From contig NZ_LR738849.1 of NCBI RefSeq assembly GCF_902702915.1, positions 3,302,001 through 3,366,000 of the forward strand: 64,000 nt of DNA, read 5' to 3'. Each line of letters opens with the position of its first letter. Within the stretch, counting starts at the first letter, position 1. Below, piece after piece: positions 32,033 through 40,873 of this stretch. The notes below the pieces were generated by a model, which saw only the letters and a program-made list of their open reading frames with translations, was not told the origin of the DNA and ran no database searches. Source of the DNA: Desulfovibrio sp. 86 (GTDB taxonomy: Bacteria > Desulfobacterota > Desulfovibrionia > Desulfovibrionales > Desulfovibrionaceae). A program made the position numbers and the translations under genes.

Positions 32033-34030
32033 CTAAAAATCAGAGCCTCGGCGCATAAAGCCGGGCCGGTTGACGGTACGCTGGGGAAGATCTCTGACAG
32101 GCAGTGTGCGTTGCAGCTCCGGACGCTGCGGCATGTGAATGCGAGAGCCCTGTGGAGGCTGAGGATCAGTGATGAGGCGTGCGGGCGCGTTTCGCGCCTG
32201 GGCAAGCGCCTCACGTTCAACAAGCATTTGCAGACTGGGCAGCCACGATCCGTCTGTGCAGGCCGTGGCCAGCATGGTGCAGTCCAGGTAGTGGTTGTTT
32301 TTACGCTTGCGCTGCCAGACCATTTTGCCGTTGCGGTCACGGATGAGCACCTCGGCCGTGATCTGACTTGCGAACGACATCTCTGTTTTGCGGTGCAAGC
32401 TGATGGGCTGGCGCGCATCTTCGGCCAGCCGGGCGAAGATAAGGCTTTTGAAATAATGCGTATCCAGCAAGTGAAGCCAGAGGCCTCCGGGGATGCGAAT
32501 ACGGGAAGTGGGGAAGCGGTCTATCATTACTGCCCGCACAGGCGTTGGGCTTTCATGGCTTGCGCCCTTGCAGGCAAAAACACGCCCAGCCCCGTGAATA
32601 CGCACCCATCGGTAAACGTCTTCCGTGCGTGAAACAACGTCACTATCTTTACGGGTGCCGCCGGTGTCGATACCAGCGCGCCAGATGCCCAGATCCTGTC
32701 CATGCCTGGGTGAATCTTCTTCATAGGGGTAACGGGTTTCCATCAGCAGCGCATGGACTGCATCCCAGTCTGGCAGGCGGCCATAGTCAATAAGCGACGA
32801 TGCGAGGTTGGCCCTCCACGCCCACACCGTGTACCAGAAACCACGATCCTGAACGTCCACACCAGCGGTAAGAGCTACGGCATCGCCGGGTACGGTGCGC
32901 TCCGGCAAGTTTTTGTCAACACGGTCAAGGACGATGTTTTCTTCGACCTCAATTTCTACCGCCCGGTAGGGCAACGCCCACATGCCGTTGGCGTAGTGCT
33001 GTCGGAGGGCAGGGGAGTCTGACGCCTCGGCGCGCATTTTTGCAGCCATAATTTCAGACAGGCTGACGTTCTTTGAGAGGATAGCGGGCAGGACAAAGCC
33101 CACCTTACGCGGATGGGGCACAGGGGTTTCCGCAGTCCAACGCCCCATGGACACGGCGCGGTCGCGCAGCTGGTCAGTCCACTGGAAGCCGCAAGGGCAT
33201 TTATATCGTGCAAGCTTGCGCCGTTCCACTTCGCGGGGGTCACTGTTTTTTTCAACCAGCACCAGCCCTTCTTCGCTCAATGGGTGAAACTGCATGCAGG
33301 CAGGGCAGCGGGCTTCAAAATGCCGCACCTCATCGCATTCTTCCAATGCCTGCACTATGCTGCATTCATCGCCGCCAATGGGCTTGGACACCCGTAGCAC
33401 TTTACGGGTACGGGAATAACTGCGGGTTCGTTCCAGAAACTCAAGAGCCGGCACGCCTTGCCCGGCGATTTGTTTATACAATGCCTCTTCATCAAGCATC
33501 AGGTCCTGAATGGAAATGGATGCCCGGGCATTCTGTGATTGAGCGCTGGACAAAAATAACGCCGTGCTGTCACGGAAGGATATCTGCCCGCCCCGAACCT
33601 TGCCAAGCAGTTCGCGTACCGGGCGGCTGGCGCGGAACATGGGCAGCAACTTATTGCTCACCACTTTGGCCAGGCTTTCATCATCCTGCATGGCAAGCAT
33701 GCGCGGCCCGGGGCGCATGACCACGCCATAGGCAATGGCCCCGTGCATGACCAGAGTTTTGCCCGTCTGGGCCGAGCCGCACACGTCCACCTCTTCAACA
33801 TCCGGATGCGACCAGGTGTCCATGATTTCCACAAGGTAGGGGTTCACGTCCTTGCGGTAACGCCCGCCAGCGTAGGGACCATCTTTGACAAGCAGGTTGG
33901 CCGCAGCCCAATCGGACAGTGGAATATACGGGCGCTTACGGAAGACGTGCCGCTCGCCATCTGTAAAGCGTATTCGGGCCATCGCTTTAGCCGTTGGCGA
34001 GTGTTCGAGCGTTACGGATAAAGACAGCAT
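32033..34030 (-). CDS. Phage terminase large subunit (GpA family)
   Basis: A 665-residue protein starting at the ATG at 34030, one base after the small subunit stop; the longer frame (34087) overlaps the small subunit and is rejected. ATPase motifs: GSAQTGKT (residues 85-92) and the Walker B LMLDEE (177-182). A zinc-ribbon-like CPAC...CPCG pair follows, then the nuclease domain (ALTAGVDVQDRGFWYTVWAW, DTGGTRKDSDVV). It cuts and pumps DNA into proheads. Type: lambda gpA. Confidence 0.95.
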   Translation of the reverse strand: MLSLSVTLEHSPTAKAMARIRFTDGERHVFRKRPYIPLSDWAAANLLVKDGPYAGGRYRKDVNPYLVEIMDTWSHPDVEEVDVCGSAQTGKTLVMHGAIAYGVVMRPGPRMLAMQDDESLAKVVSNKLLPMFRASRPVRELLGKVRGGQISFRDSTALFLSSAQSQNARASISIQDLMLDEEALYKQIAGQGVPALEFLERTRSYSRTRKVLRVSKPIGGDECSIVQALEECDEVRHFEARCPACMQFHPLSEEGLVLVEKNSDPREVERRKLARYKCPCGFQWTDQLRDRAVSMGRWTAETPVPHPRKVGFVLPAILSKNVSLSEIMAAKMRAEASDSPALRQHYANGMWALPYRAVEIEVEENIVLDRVDKNLPERTVPGDAVALTAGVDVQDRGFWYTVWAWRANLASSLIDYGRLPDWDAVHALLMETRYPYEEDSPRHGQDLGIWRAGIDTGGTRKDSDVVSRTEDVYRWVRIHGAGRVFACKGASHESPTPVRAVMIDRFPTSRIRIPGGLWLHLLDTHYFKSLIFARLAEDARQPISLHRKTEMSFASQITAEVLIRDRNGKMVWQRKRKNNHYLDCTMLATACTDGSWLPSLQMLVEREALAQARNAPARLITDPQPPQGSRIHMPQRPELQRTLPVRDLPQRTVNRPGFMRRGSDF

Positions 34031-34031
34031 G

Positions 34032-34580
34032 CTAGTCGTCTCCGTTCTGCCCCTGCGGTTCATCTTGTTCACCAGCAACAAATTCACGTTCGGACGACCA
34101 TGCGTCCATCCAGTCGGCGGTCTCCGCCGCCCACCACTTCAAGAGATCGGCCATGAGCCTTTCATCGCCTTTCACCAACGTTATTATTTCTCCAGCTTTT
34201 CGAAAGCCGAAGCTGTCCACCTCTGATTTGAAAAACATGGCCCGCGCGGCCAGGTCTTCTTCATGTTGTGACCTGGGCATAAGCAGGCCCTGTTCTTTTT
34301 CAAGCTTCAAGCGAGCGCGATCAGCAGTGAAGCGCTTGAGGTCGGCATCGGCAGCAACACGGTTGACGGTTGCATCAGTCAGCGCCCGGTTTTCCGCCTG
34401 CGCAGCTGGCGTCAAGTGCGCTGCCGCATAGGCCAACAACGCGCCGTCTTCAAACTGACCCTCGGCATTTGTGGCCACCTTGCGGTCGTTGACGTCGCGG
34501 CCGAACTTGCTCTTGGAAAGTTTGAAGCCCTGATTGATAAGAAATGCCTTGGCTTCAAGCTGTGTTTTAAATACGCGCAT
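34032..34580 (-). CDS. Phage terminase small subunit
   Basis: A 182-residue protein starting at the ATG at 34580, with AGGAGA 8 nt upstream; the longer frame to 34604 contains that SD and is rejected. It has an N-terminal helix-turn-helix-like region (MRVFKTQLEAKAFLINQGFKLSKSKFGRD), a coiled coil (RFTADRARLKLEKEQGLL) and a TerL-binding C-terminal part rich in Trp and acidic residues. It is like lambda Nu1 and recognises the packaging site. It overlaps the primase gene by 14 bp. Confidence 0.85.
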   Translation of the reverse strand: MRVFKTQLEAKAFLINQGFKLSKSKFGRDVNDRKVATNAEGQFEDGALLAYAAAHLTPAAQAENRALTDATVNRVAADADLKRFTADRARLKLEKEQGLLMPRSQHEEDLAARAMFFKSEVDSFGFRKAGEIITLVKGDERLMADLLKWWAAETADWMDAWSSEREFVAGEQDEPQGQNGDD

Positions 34581-36108
34581 GACTGGTTTCTCCTTTTGCG
34601 GCATCGTTCAGAGCCATCTGCACCCACTGGCCATTGTGGCGCAGCCAGCCCATCAGCTTCCAATAATCCTTTTCTGGCCACCGCTCGTGTCCACTAAGCG
34701 TGAAATCGCCCGCCCCATCAGGTACCGGGGTAAGGCCCACGCGGCGCAGAATAGTAAGACTGTCCAACGGGCCAGCTGCAGTTGAAAGCAGGGCTGAAAT
34801 CCCCGGTTCCGGGCGGGGAGGGCGCTGGTTTATCGGTGCCGCTGTGGCCACAGAAGCTGCCACCTGCTGCACCGCGCAGTGTTCCGCGCGCTGCACCTCG
34901 CATTGTTCTGCGCGTTGTTCCGGCTCCACTGTGGGCTGGACTTTCGGCACGTCTTTTTCGCGCGCCCCTTCCTGCGAGGTCATGTCAGGCGCATGTCCTG
35001 CCGGCATAGCCATACGCAGGCCTTCAGGAATGCCCGCCTGAACCCACAGGCGCAGGTCGAGGCCAGCGCCAAATGCCTCGCCCGCGTCCTTGCCCATGGG
35101 TACAGGCCAACGCTTTGCGGTGGGAAATGTGGCCCGCCAGCGCTGCCAGCCCTCCGCACCTGCTTTGTCAAAGTCCAACGCGACCAAAATGCAGCTGGCC
35201 TCCTTCAGCTTCTCGTACACTGTGGTGGACATGTTCCGGATATTGCTGGTCATGGAGGCGAGGCAGCTGGTCAAATCGCCAGCCAGGGCATGAAGCATGT
35301 ACGAATCCAGCTCGGTCTCCTGCACAACAACCACCCCCGTGTCTTTTTTTGCGGTGCACGGCAGCCACAGCAAATCCATGCTGCTGCCTTCAACAACGTG
35401 GTATTTGTGTTCGGGCCGGAACTCCTGGCGATCGACATCGAGGCGGCGGATGCGCAACCGCTCGACAAGGTCGGCACCGTCGGGCCCAGGCATGATCTGC
35501 GGCACAATGATGCCCCGTGGCAGCCACAGCCTCTTGGGCTTGCCGTTATCCTTGAGCACCGATGGCAGGCCCCAGCTTTCTCGCGGCCGGATGATGCAAT
35601 TCTTGCCGCGCTCACCCGGGTTAAATCCCAGGCGGTAGCGCTGCACAGCATCGGCATCCAGCCCGCGCGCCGCCAACCAGGCCATGTGTTCTGGCGCTCG
35701 CAGCAGGCACTCTGTCCCCCAGGTCACCAGCTTGGCGGTGTGGGCTTGCCACTTGTCGCGGTCGACGCCCTCAAGCTGACCGAGCTGGCCACTGACTGCC
35801 TGGAACGGCTCAACGATCTTTGACTTGGGTATTGCCGGGGCTTTCAGGTTGGCCACCGGAGCTACGCCAACCCGCTTGCAGGCATCGGCGTAGCTCATAT
35901 CTGCATAGTCACGCAGCAGCTGGATGCCGTCGCCTTTGACGTCGCACTGGCGGCACCAGTAATAACCGCGCCCCTCCTGCTCCTCGGGCCAGATGCTGCA
36001 CCTGTCTTTTCCCCCGCAGCTGGGGCAGGCCGAGGCCCACTCCTTGGCGGTTTTTTTGGCCGGGTTAAACCCAAGCTCACGAAAGAGGTCAACAATATCT
36101 GCGGGCAT
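34567..36108 (-). CDS. Phage primase with zinc finger and Toprim domain
   Basis: A 513-residue protein. A CHC2-type zinc finger is visible (C28, C31, C52, C55; ACPSCGGKDRC then YYWCRQCDVKGDG). A Toprim-like domain follows (VVVVQETELDSYMLHALAG and ILVALDFDKAGAEGW). The C-terminal part is linker-rich (Glu/Gln runs near residue 400) and ends with a short conserved tail (DFTLSGHERWPEKDYWKLMGWLRHNGQWV). It primes phage DNA synthesis together with the helicase encoded upstream. Confidence 0.88.
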   Translation of the reverse strand: MPADIVDLFRELGFNPAKKTAKEWASACPSCGGKDRCSIWPEEQEGRGYYWCRQCDVKGDGIQLLRDYADMSYADACKRVGVAPVANLKAPAIPKSKIVEPFQAVSGQLGQLEGVDRDKWQAHTAKLVTWGTECLLRAPEHMAWLAARGLDADAVQRYRLGFNPGERGKNCIIRPRESWGLPSVLKDNGKPKRLWLPRGIIVPQIMPGPDGADLVERLRIRRLDVDRQEFRPEHKYHVVEGSSMDLLWLPCTAKKDTGVVVVQETELDSYMLHALAGDLTSCLASMTSNIRNMSTTVYEKLKEASCILVALDFDKAGAEGWQRWRATFPTAKRWPVPMGKDAGEAFGAGLDLRLWVQAGIPEGLRMAMPAGHAPDMTSQEGAREKDVPKVQPTVEPEQRAEQCEVQRAEHCAVQQVAASVATAAPINQRPPRPEPGISALLSTAAGPLDSLTILRRVGLTPVPDGAGDFTLSGHERWPEKDYWKLMGWLRHNGQWVQMALNDAAKGETSHARI

Positions 36109-36130
36109 GGCTGTTTATCCTTAAAGTCCT

Positions 36131-36196
36131 ATTGTCCTGTAAAAGGTCCTATCTCTATCTTTTTATTTTTATTTACTTTTTTAAGAACAGGACAAT
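36131..36196. other. Candidate phage replication origin (AT-rich with inverted repeat)
   Basis: Within the 261-bp gap between the helicase and primase genes, ATTGTCCTGT (36131-36140) and its exact complement ACAGGACAAT (36187-36196) flank about 45 bases of almost pure A/T. GTCCT recurs nearby (36125, 36146 and again at 36263). Such AT-rich unwinding regions with inverted repeats next to replication genes are typical of origins. The alternative is an operator. Confidence 0.4.
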
Positions 36197-36369
36197 ATGA
36201 CAAAAACACGGAGTATGTTGTAAAACCCCAATTGTGTTAAACGCATTGGCCCCCCTAGAGAGTTGTCCTTTTGTCATGGCGCAGCTATCCCACTGTTATA
36301 AAAAAGAATTTCTGCAGGCCCTTTGCCCCTGAAATGTCATGGCAAAGGCATAAGCTCCTGACAGCATAG

Positions 36370-37992
36370 TCACTTGGAGACAGGGCGCATGCGTTCGCCG
36401 TCCTCAGAGAAGTCGTAGCCGAAGTAGTAGGTGTGGCCGCCGACCTTGCGGCGGTCCACCTTGGCGGAGAGCTGGCGGCCAAAGAGGTGCATGGAGGGCA
36501 CGGTTTTGGCCGACACGAATTTCTTGTGCCAGACTTGGTACACTTCGTAGACCTCCGTGGCGCTGAGCCTGTATTCGGCATCGGTCTGCTCCAAACAGTG
36601 ATCGATGAAGAGTTGCATGGTGTCTTCTTCCACCCGGTAATCAGCAGTCCATTGCGTGATGGCCACCGGGGGAATCAGCCCTTCTTTTTGGAATTTGAGG
36701 CAGCCGCGCACGAGCCAGGCGAGGATGCCGGGCAGCTCGTCCTCCAGATGCTTCTCAAGCTTGGGGTTGCGCTGGCGGTCGTACTCGCCCTTTGGTTGAT
36801 CCACGAAGCGATAGGGAAAGTTGATCATCCGCAGCCGCTCCCAAAATGCGGAGTCGTGGGCAGGGGCGCGCGGCAGGAAGTTGGTGAGCAGGAACAGGGT
36901 GTGGGTGGGCCGGAATTCTGTGTTTTCTTTATCCCACAGGTAGCGGCCGGTGAGAGAGTCAGATCCGGAGAGCAGCTTCACCTGCGATGTGCTGAAGCGG
37001 CGGTTTTCGTTGGTTTCCGAAGCCCAGACCACGCGCAATCCGTTCAAATTCATGATGGTGGGGCTGGCGCTGTCTGGGTCTTTCGGCACGTTGCGGTCCA
37101 GCAGCATCTCTGCCGGCACTGGCCCCATGTAGGGCCCAAGCACTTTTTTGAGGGTCTCCATGATGACCGTTTTGCCGTTACGGCCACGGTCGCCATAGAG
37201 CATGAGGAACAGAGGCTCGGTGCTCATGCCGGTAATGGCATAGCCTAGCACCTTCTGGACGTAGTCGATGACGCCGTCATACGCGCCAAGGATCTCGGAC
37301 AGGCTTTGCTCCCAAACAGTGGCTGGAGCATTCAGGCCAGACCACTCAACAGGGCAAGCCCGGCGCATGTAGTCTGAGGGTCGCCCTGGGCGATGCTCGC
37401 CAGTGCGCAGATCCACTACGCCATTGGTCACGCCCAACAGCCATGGGTCTTTGTCCCAGACGTCTGGCTTGGTGATCAGCGGCTCCTGGTTGGCCAGGGT
37501 GAATTTGATGCAGGCGTTAACGCCCTTACTCGAGTTAAGATATCCAGATCGTTTGCGCAGCCGCTCGGCTGCAGCGGCAAACTTTGCTCCCAGGGCTTCA
37601 TCGCCGGCGTCCACTGCATCCTGGGCAAGCTTATCGTAGTGGGCGGCGATTTCACGGTACTTGAGGCCCACTTCATCCACAGATGCCTCGACACGATGGA
37701 TGTGGGTGGACTCCCACTGCTGGCCAATCCAGCGGTACCAGGTCTTGGTTTCAGGGACGTAGACAAGCTTGCCCCTGAACAGGGCGCTGTGCAGAATGCC
37801 GTCACCCTTCTCGGCGAAGCCTGCGCACTTGGCCACAAAGTCCGGAGTGATTGCCTCGGCTGGCGGCGTGTCTACCTTAACGGAGGCTTCTTCTTCCTGA
37901 ACCTTTGCCGCGACAGACGCTGCCATTGCCTCCATGGCAGCGTTGATTGCCGTGCCCGCGGCTTCCAAGTCACCGTGTTTTTCAGTTGCCAT
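36370..37992 (-). CDS. P4-family phage primase/helicase (D5_N / SF3 ATPase)
   Basis: A 540-residue protein starting at the ATG at 37992; the longer frame (38046) is rejected because of codon use. Features: a D5_N region (VTNGVVDLRTGEHRPGRPSDYM), Walker A GDRGRNGKT (267-275), Walker B-like region, and VVWASETNENRRFSTSQVKLLSGSD with the sensor motifs, then the C-terminal winged-helix-like domain. It is a superfamily 3 replicative helicase acting with the Toprim primase downstream. It is the first gene of the leftward phage operon. Confidence 0.92.
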   Translation of the reverse strand: MATEKHGDLEAAGTAINAAMEAMAASVAAKVQEEEASVKVDTPPAEAITPDFVAKCAGFAEKGDGILHSALFRGKLVYVPETKTWYRWIGQQWESTHIHRVEASVDEVGLKYREIAAHYDKLAQDAVDAGDEALGAKFAAAAERLRKRSGYLNSSKGVNACIKFTLANQEPLITKPDVWDKDPWLLGVTNGVVDLRTGEHRPGRPSDYMRRACPVEWSGLNAPATVWEQSLSEILGAYDGVIDYVQKVLGYAITGMSTEPLFLMLYGDRGRNGKTVIMETLKKVLGPYMGPVPAEMLLDRNVPKDPDSASPTIMNLNGLRVVWASETNENRRFSTSQVKLLSGSDSLTGRYLWDKENTEFRPTHTLFLLTNFLPRAPAHDSAFWERLRMINFPYRFVDQPKGEYDRQRNPKLEKHLEDELPGILAWLVRGCLKFQKEGLIPPVAITQWTADYRVEEDTMQLFIDHCLEQTDAEYRLSATEVYEVYQVWHKKFVSAKTVPSMHLFGRQLSAKVDRRKVGGHTYYFGYDFSEDGERMRPVSK

Positions 37993-38578
37993 GACGCACC
38001 TCCACCACTCGGAGGGCCACAGCCACGGCCGCAACTTTTGCTGCAACCACTATCACAGCCGCCATCAACATGACTACGGCGCCGTTTTCTTCCCAAAATC
38101 CCAGCGCGAAAAGCCCAAAAAATCCCTGACATCTCGGGCGACCGTTCCGGCCCCTCGACCAGAGGGCGCAGAAGGACCCGTGAAACAAAAAGGAGTGGGC
38201 AGTCGGCCATGACCTTTTGCCCTGTCTTTCTCGAAAGAGGGGTGCGGGGAGGGGCGGAAGCCCGCCCCCCTGGGCGTCGGCTGCGCCGACTGAGAAGGAA
38301 GCGCCCGCTACATGGGTGTGCCGGCAGCTACTGTGGTTGTCTGGAGCCCCCTCACGGCCGACAATAGAGGCCCAAGGATGGAAGAAGGGTTGGCATCTGT
38401 TGGCCAGTCGTTGAGAAAAGGGATAAGCGGGCGCGCCCGCCCGAATGCATGGCAGAAAAGAAAAGGCATGAAGGAATGCCTTCTGATGGTGGGCACCATA
38501 TGGGCACCAAAAAGAACTTTTAGCCCAAAAACAACAAAAGGGACGCGCGATAAAATCGCGTATCCCTTTGAAATCTAA
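37993..38578. other. Non-coding right boundary region of the prophage
   Basis: No convincing gene is seen; the ORFs here have poor codon use. Contents: a short hydrophobic minus-strand frame (37982-38071) that overlaps the helicase start, a GC-rich hairpin-prone stretch (38240-38300), the palindrome GGCATGAAGGAATGCC (38465-38480), and two direct copies of GGGCACCA (38491-38498 and 38502-38509). Leftward early promoters, if the block is autonomous, should lie here. No integrase or repressor gene was found. Confidence 0.4.
38540..38566 (-). terminator. Terminator of the tRNA-Arg gene
   Basis: On the minus strand GGGATACGCGA pairs with TCGCGCGTCCC around a TTTTA loop (one A-C mismatch, one G-U) and is followed by TTTTGTTGTTTTT. 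It lies 13 bases after the encoded CCA of the tRNA. Confidence 0.8.
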
Positions 38579-38655
38579 TGGTGCGCCCGACAAGAATCGA
38601 ACTTGTGGCCTACAGCTTAGGAGGCTGTCGCTCTATCCAACTGAGCTACGAGCGC
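38579..38655 (-). tRNA. tRNA-Arg (anticodon CCT)
   Basis: A 77-nt tRNA on the minus strand. The 7-bp acceptor stem GCGCTCG pairs with CGGGCGC (one G-U). The D arm is AGCTCAGTTGGATAGAGC. The anticodon stem is ACAGC/GCTGT with loop CTCCTAA, which gives anticodon CCT. The T arm contains GTTCGATTC. The discriminator A and the CCA (38579-38581) are encoded. It is the right neighbour of the prophage block, and its 3' end faces the phage, the usual layout of an attachment site, but no second copy of its 3' end was found at the left. Confidence 0.95.
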
Positions 38656-38664
38656 AACCGAATA

Positions 38665-38693
38665 TATATATTTGTCGGATTGCATGGTGTCAA
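38665..38693 (-). promoter_or_regulatory. Promoter of tRNA-Arg
   Basis: On the minus strand a consensus -35 TTGACA (38688-38693) and -10 TATATA (38665-38670) are separated by exactly 17 bp, placed about 10 bp before the tRNA 5' end. Confidence 0.85.
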
Positions 38694-38975
38694 GTTTTTT
38701 GCTTTTACTTGAAGGTTGCCTGTAGATAAAAATTTTCCGTTAGAGCTTGTAACTTTTGAAAAATGTTACAAGCTTTAACGCTGCACGCGAGCGCCGCGCG
38801 CCGCACGCGGCGTGGATTATGCCGTCAATCATGTTTTTCGACAGAATGACAAATTACAACGTGAAGCCTTTCAAAGGGAATCTGATCCAGGTGAAAAGCC
38901 CCCTGACAGCACAGCAGGCACGGGAGATGCGGTTGTTTTGAGAGTCTTGTTTGTTGCGTGGGCCATACGTAAAAT
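38694..38975. other. Intergenic, hairpin and one weak ORF
   Basis: The stretch contains a stem GCTTGTAAC / GTTACAAGC (38745-38753 and 38765-38773) with an 11-base loop, followed by only a short T run. A plus-strand frame from a TTG at 38756 (or an ATG at 38819) runs to 38941 and ends VKSPLTAQQAREMRLF; without an SD or a recognisable domain I do not call it a gene. Confidence 0.35.
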
Positions 38976-39003
38976 CCGCCGCCTTCAATGAAGAAGGCGG
39001 CGG
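38976..39003 (-). terminator. Terminator downstream of the porin gene
   Basis: CCGCCGCCTTC and GAAGGCGGCGG form an 11-bp perfect stem, followed on the minus strand by ATTTTAC. It is the likely terminator of the porin transcript (stop at 39085). Confidence 0.7.
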
Positions 39004-39084
39004 TCAAAACGCGCACGGGAAGGAGGCGCGCGCAGTTGTGGATTGGATCACCGGGGCACAGCGAACCCCGGAATTGGTCAGGTC

Positions 39085-40713
39085 CTAGAAGCTGTAAGCG
39101 AATACAAGCTGGGCTTTGCAGGCATCCCTTTTGTCAAAGTTGCCGTTGCCGCCGCCGCTGTAGTAGCCGTCTTTTTTCCAGGTGTCCTTGTCCATCATGT
39201 TCACAACGTAACCCAGTTCAAGATTGGCTTCAAGATTTTCGTAGATCTGCCACTGGTTGATCAGGTTAAATTCAAGCAGGCCGTCGTTGGTCGTCAGGTA
39301 CGGGCCATCGCCGCCGTAGCCTTCTCTCCACGAAGAGGCTTCCGCCATGTACTTGACCATGGAGGGGGCGTTGGTGCCGCCCCAGTAGGCCACGCGCAGA
39401 GTATGCTTGAGGTCTTCCATGAAGCTTATGTCTTTCAGCTGGCCGCCGATACCCCAGGTGCCGGCATAGGACATGTTCCAGTCATTAATGGTGCCGGGCC
39501 CTGCACCCCAGGAAAGGTTGCCGTCGCCAATGAAGGACGTGAAGTTGCCGGCACCTGCGATTGACGGCATGCGCTCGGAGCCGTTCTTGATATTGCCGTC
39601 ATCACCAGAGCCGTACCAGCCAAAGATGCCAGGGGTGGCCCAATCCATCTTGTATTCTACCAAAGCCTTGACGACAAAACCCTGCCGCGCAGAGCTGCCG
39701 CGTACGATGTCATTATCATCACCGCGTTTTTTTACATCAAAACGGCCCATCTCTTCCACATAGCCGTAATTGATGTCGAACTCGATGTTCAGGGGATCGA
39801 ACATGGTGATGCCAACAGGCAGACCGGCCCAGAACATGTTGCCATATTGCTTGCCGGTAGTGCGCGAAGTAAGCGGTGTTCCATCTGCATAATTGAAGCC
39901 CGGGGTCAAGCCGGGAATTGTCAAACCAAGAACACCATCGCTGGTTTCCCAGGGAGTAGGACTGTTCTCGTCGATGCGGTCAAGGCCGCGCAGGGCATTG
40001 CGGCCAAGCATACCGTACATGGCCCAAGGCGTGATTTCAATACCGTCAAAGGTCATAGGCAGGCTGACGGCAAAGAGGTCCATATTGTCAAGATAGTTAT
40101 CCTTGGCCTTGCGATCGCCGTTGCCGTAATCTTTAACATTAAAATTGTCATTGACCGGGCGTGCCCAGAAGGCGGTGAGGCCGACGTTCTCGTTGAACTT
40201 ATAGTTGCCCACAACCGCAGCAACGTCAGCGTCAAGGACGGCAGAACCGCCAGCCATGTTGGGCAGGGCAAGAGCCTGTATGCCCATACGCATACGGGCG
40301 TCAGTCTGGGGGATTACCCAGTCGATATACGCGTTCTTGAGTTTGATGACGTTGTTGCCATCGGCGCCGAGAGCGCCGCCTTCGTCACCCTTGCCCCAGT
40401 TCTGAGTTCCGATTTCAAAGTACACAGTGCCGGACAGGGCTTCTGAAGCCACTGCATCCAATTGCAAACGCAGGCGCTGGGCCGCGCTGAAGTCGTCGTC
40501 TGTGTTGGCTTTCGTTTTTTTTCCTTCGGGCGTTGTGGTGTGTTCTGTCAGCTGGGTGTTCGACAGACTGAAGCCCATGAGCCATTCGCCCTGAGCCTTG
40601 AAATCTATGGCTTTGGCCCCCCCGGCCGCGCCCATCAGCAGACCGGCGGCGAGCAGCGCCACCATGCAGCTCTTTTTAAAGCGTTGCAAACCTTTCCTTT
40701 GCTTAACGTTCAT
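39085..40713 (-). CDS. Outer membrane homotrimeric porin
   Basis: A 542-residue protein starting at the ATG at 40713 (GGAGG, 7 nt upstream). It has a signal peptide (MNVKQRKGLQRFKKSCMVAL with cleavage after GGAKA) and a mature part with the Desulfovibrio-type porin start IDFKAQGEWLMGFSLSN. Beta strands alternate with loops, and the chain ends in Phe (AQLVFAYSF), the mark of a BAM substrate. It is typically among the most abundant outer membrane proteins of Desulfovibrio and lets small solutes pass. Frame 40776 is too long. Confidence 0.93.
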   Translation of the reverse strand: MNVKQRKGLQRFKKSCMVALLAAGLLMGAAGGAKAIDFKAQGEWLMGFSLSNTQLTEHTTTPEGKKTKANTDDDFSAAQRLRLQLDAVASEALSGTVYFEIGTQNWGKGDEGGALGADGNNVIKLKNAYIDWVIPQTDARMRMGIQALALPNMAGGSAVLDADVAAVVGNYKFNENVGLTAFWARPVNDNFNVKDYGNGDRKAKDNYLDNMDLFAVSLPMTFDGIEITPWAMYGMLGRNALRGLDRIDENSPTPWETSDGVLGLTIPGLTPGFNYADGTPLTSRTTGKQYGNMFWAGLPVGITMFDPLNIEFDINYGYVEEMGRFDVKKRGDDNDIVRGSSARQGFVVKALVEYKMDWATPGIFGWYGSGDDGNIKNGSERMPSIAGAGNFTSFIGDGNLSWGAGPGTINDWNMSYAGTWGIGGQLKDISFMEDLKHTLRVAYWGGTNAPSMVKYMAEASSWREGYGGDGPYLTTNDGLLEFNLINQWQIYENLEANLELGYVVNMMDKDTWKKDGYYSGGGNGNFDKRDACKAQLVFAYSF

Positions 40714-40873
40714 ACCTTTTCCTCCAGATTTTATAGTTTGTGCGGCGGCAATGTGGTCAGGCCGACATTGCGCCACATTTGGACTCCGTGATTGTCATGT
40801 CAGCGATTGCCCTTGGCGATGGCAAGGCACCCCCCGCAAGGCTTGCTGAGAGACCATGACCTTTGCTGACAGG

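Noticed and set aside
37982..38071. A short hydrophobic minus-strand frame overlapping the helicase start
   Set aside because: It could be a leader peptide, but it lacks an SD and a recognisable feature, so it is only mentioned in the region note.
38312..38578. A plus-strand frame ending at the tRNA 3' end, considered as an integrase remnant
   Set aside because: No tyrosine recombinase motif (no R..HxxR..Y pattern) and poor codon use.
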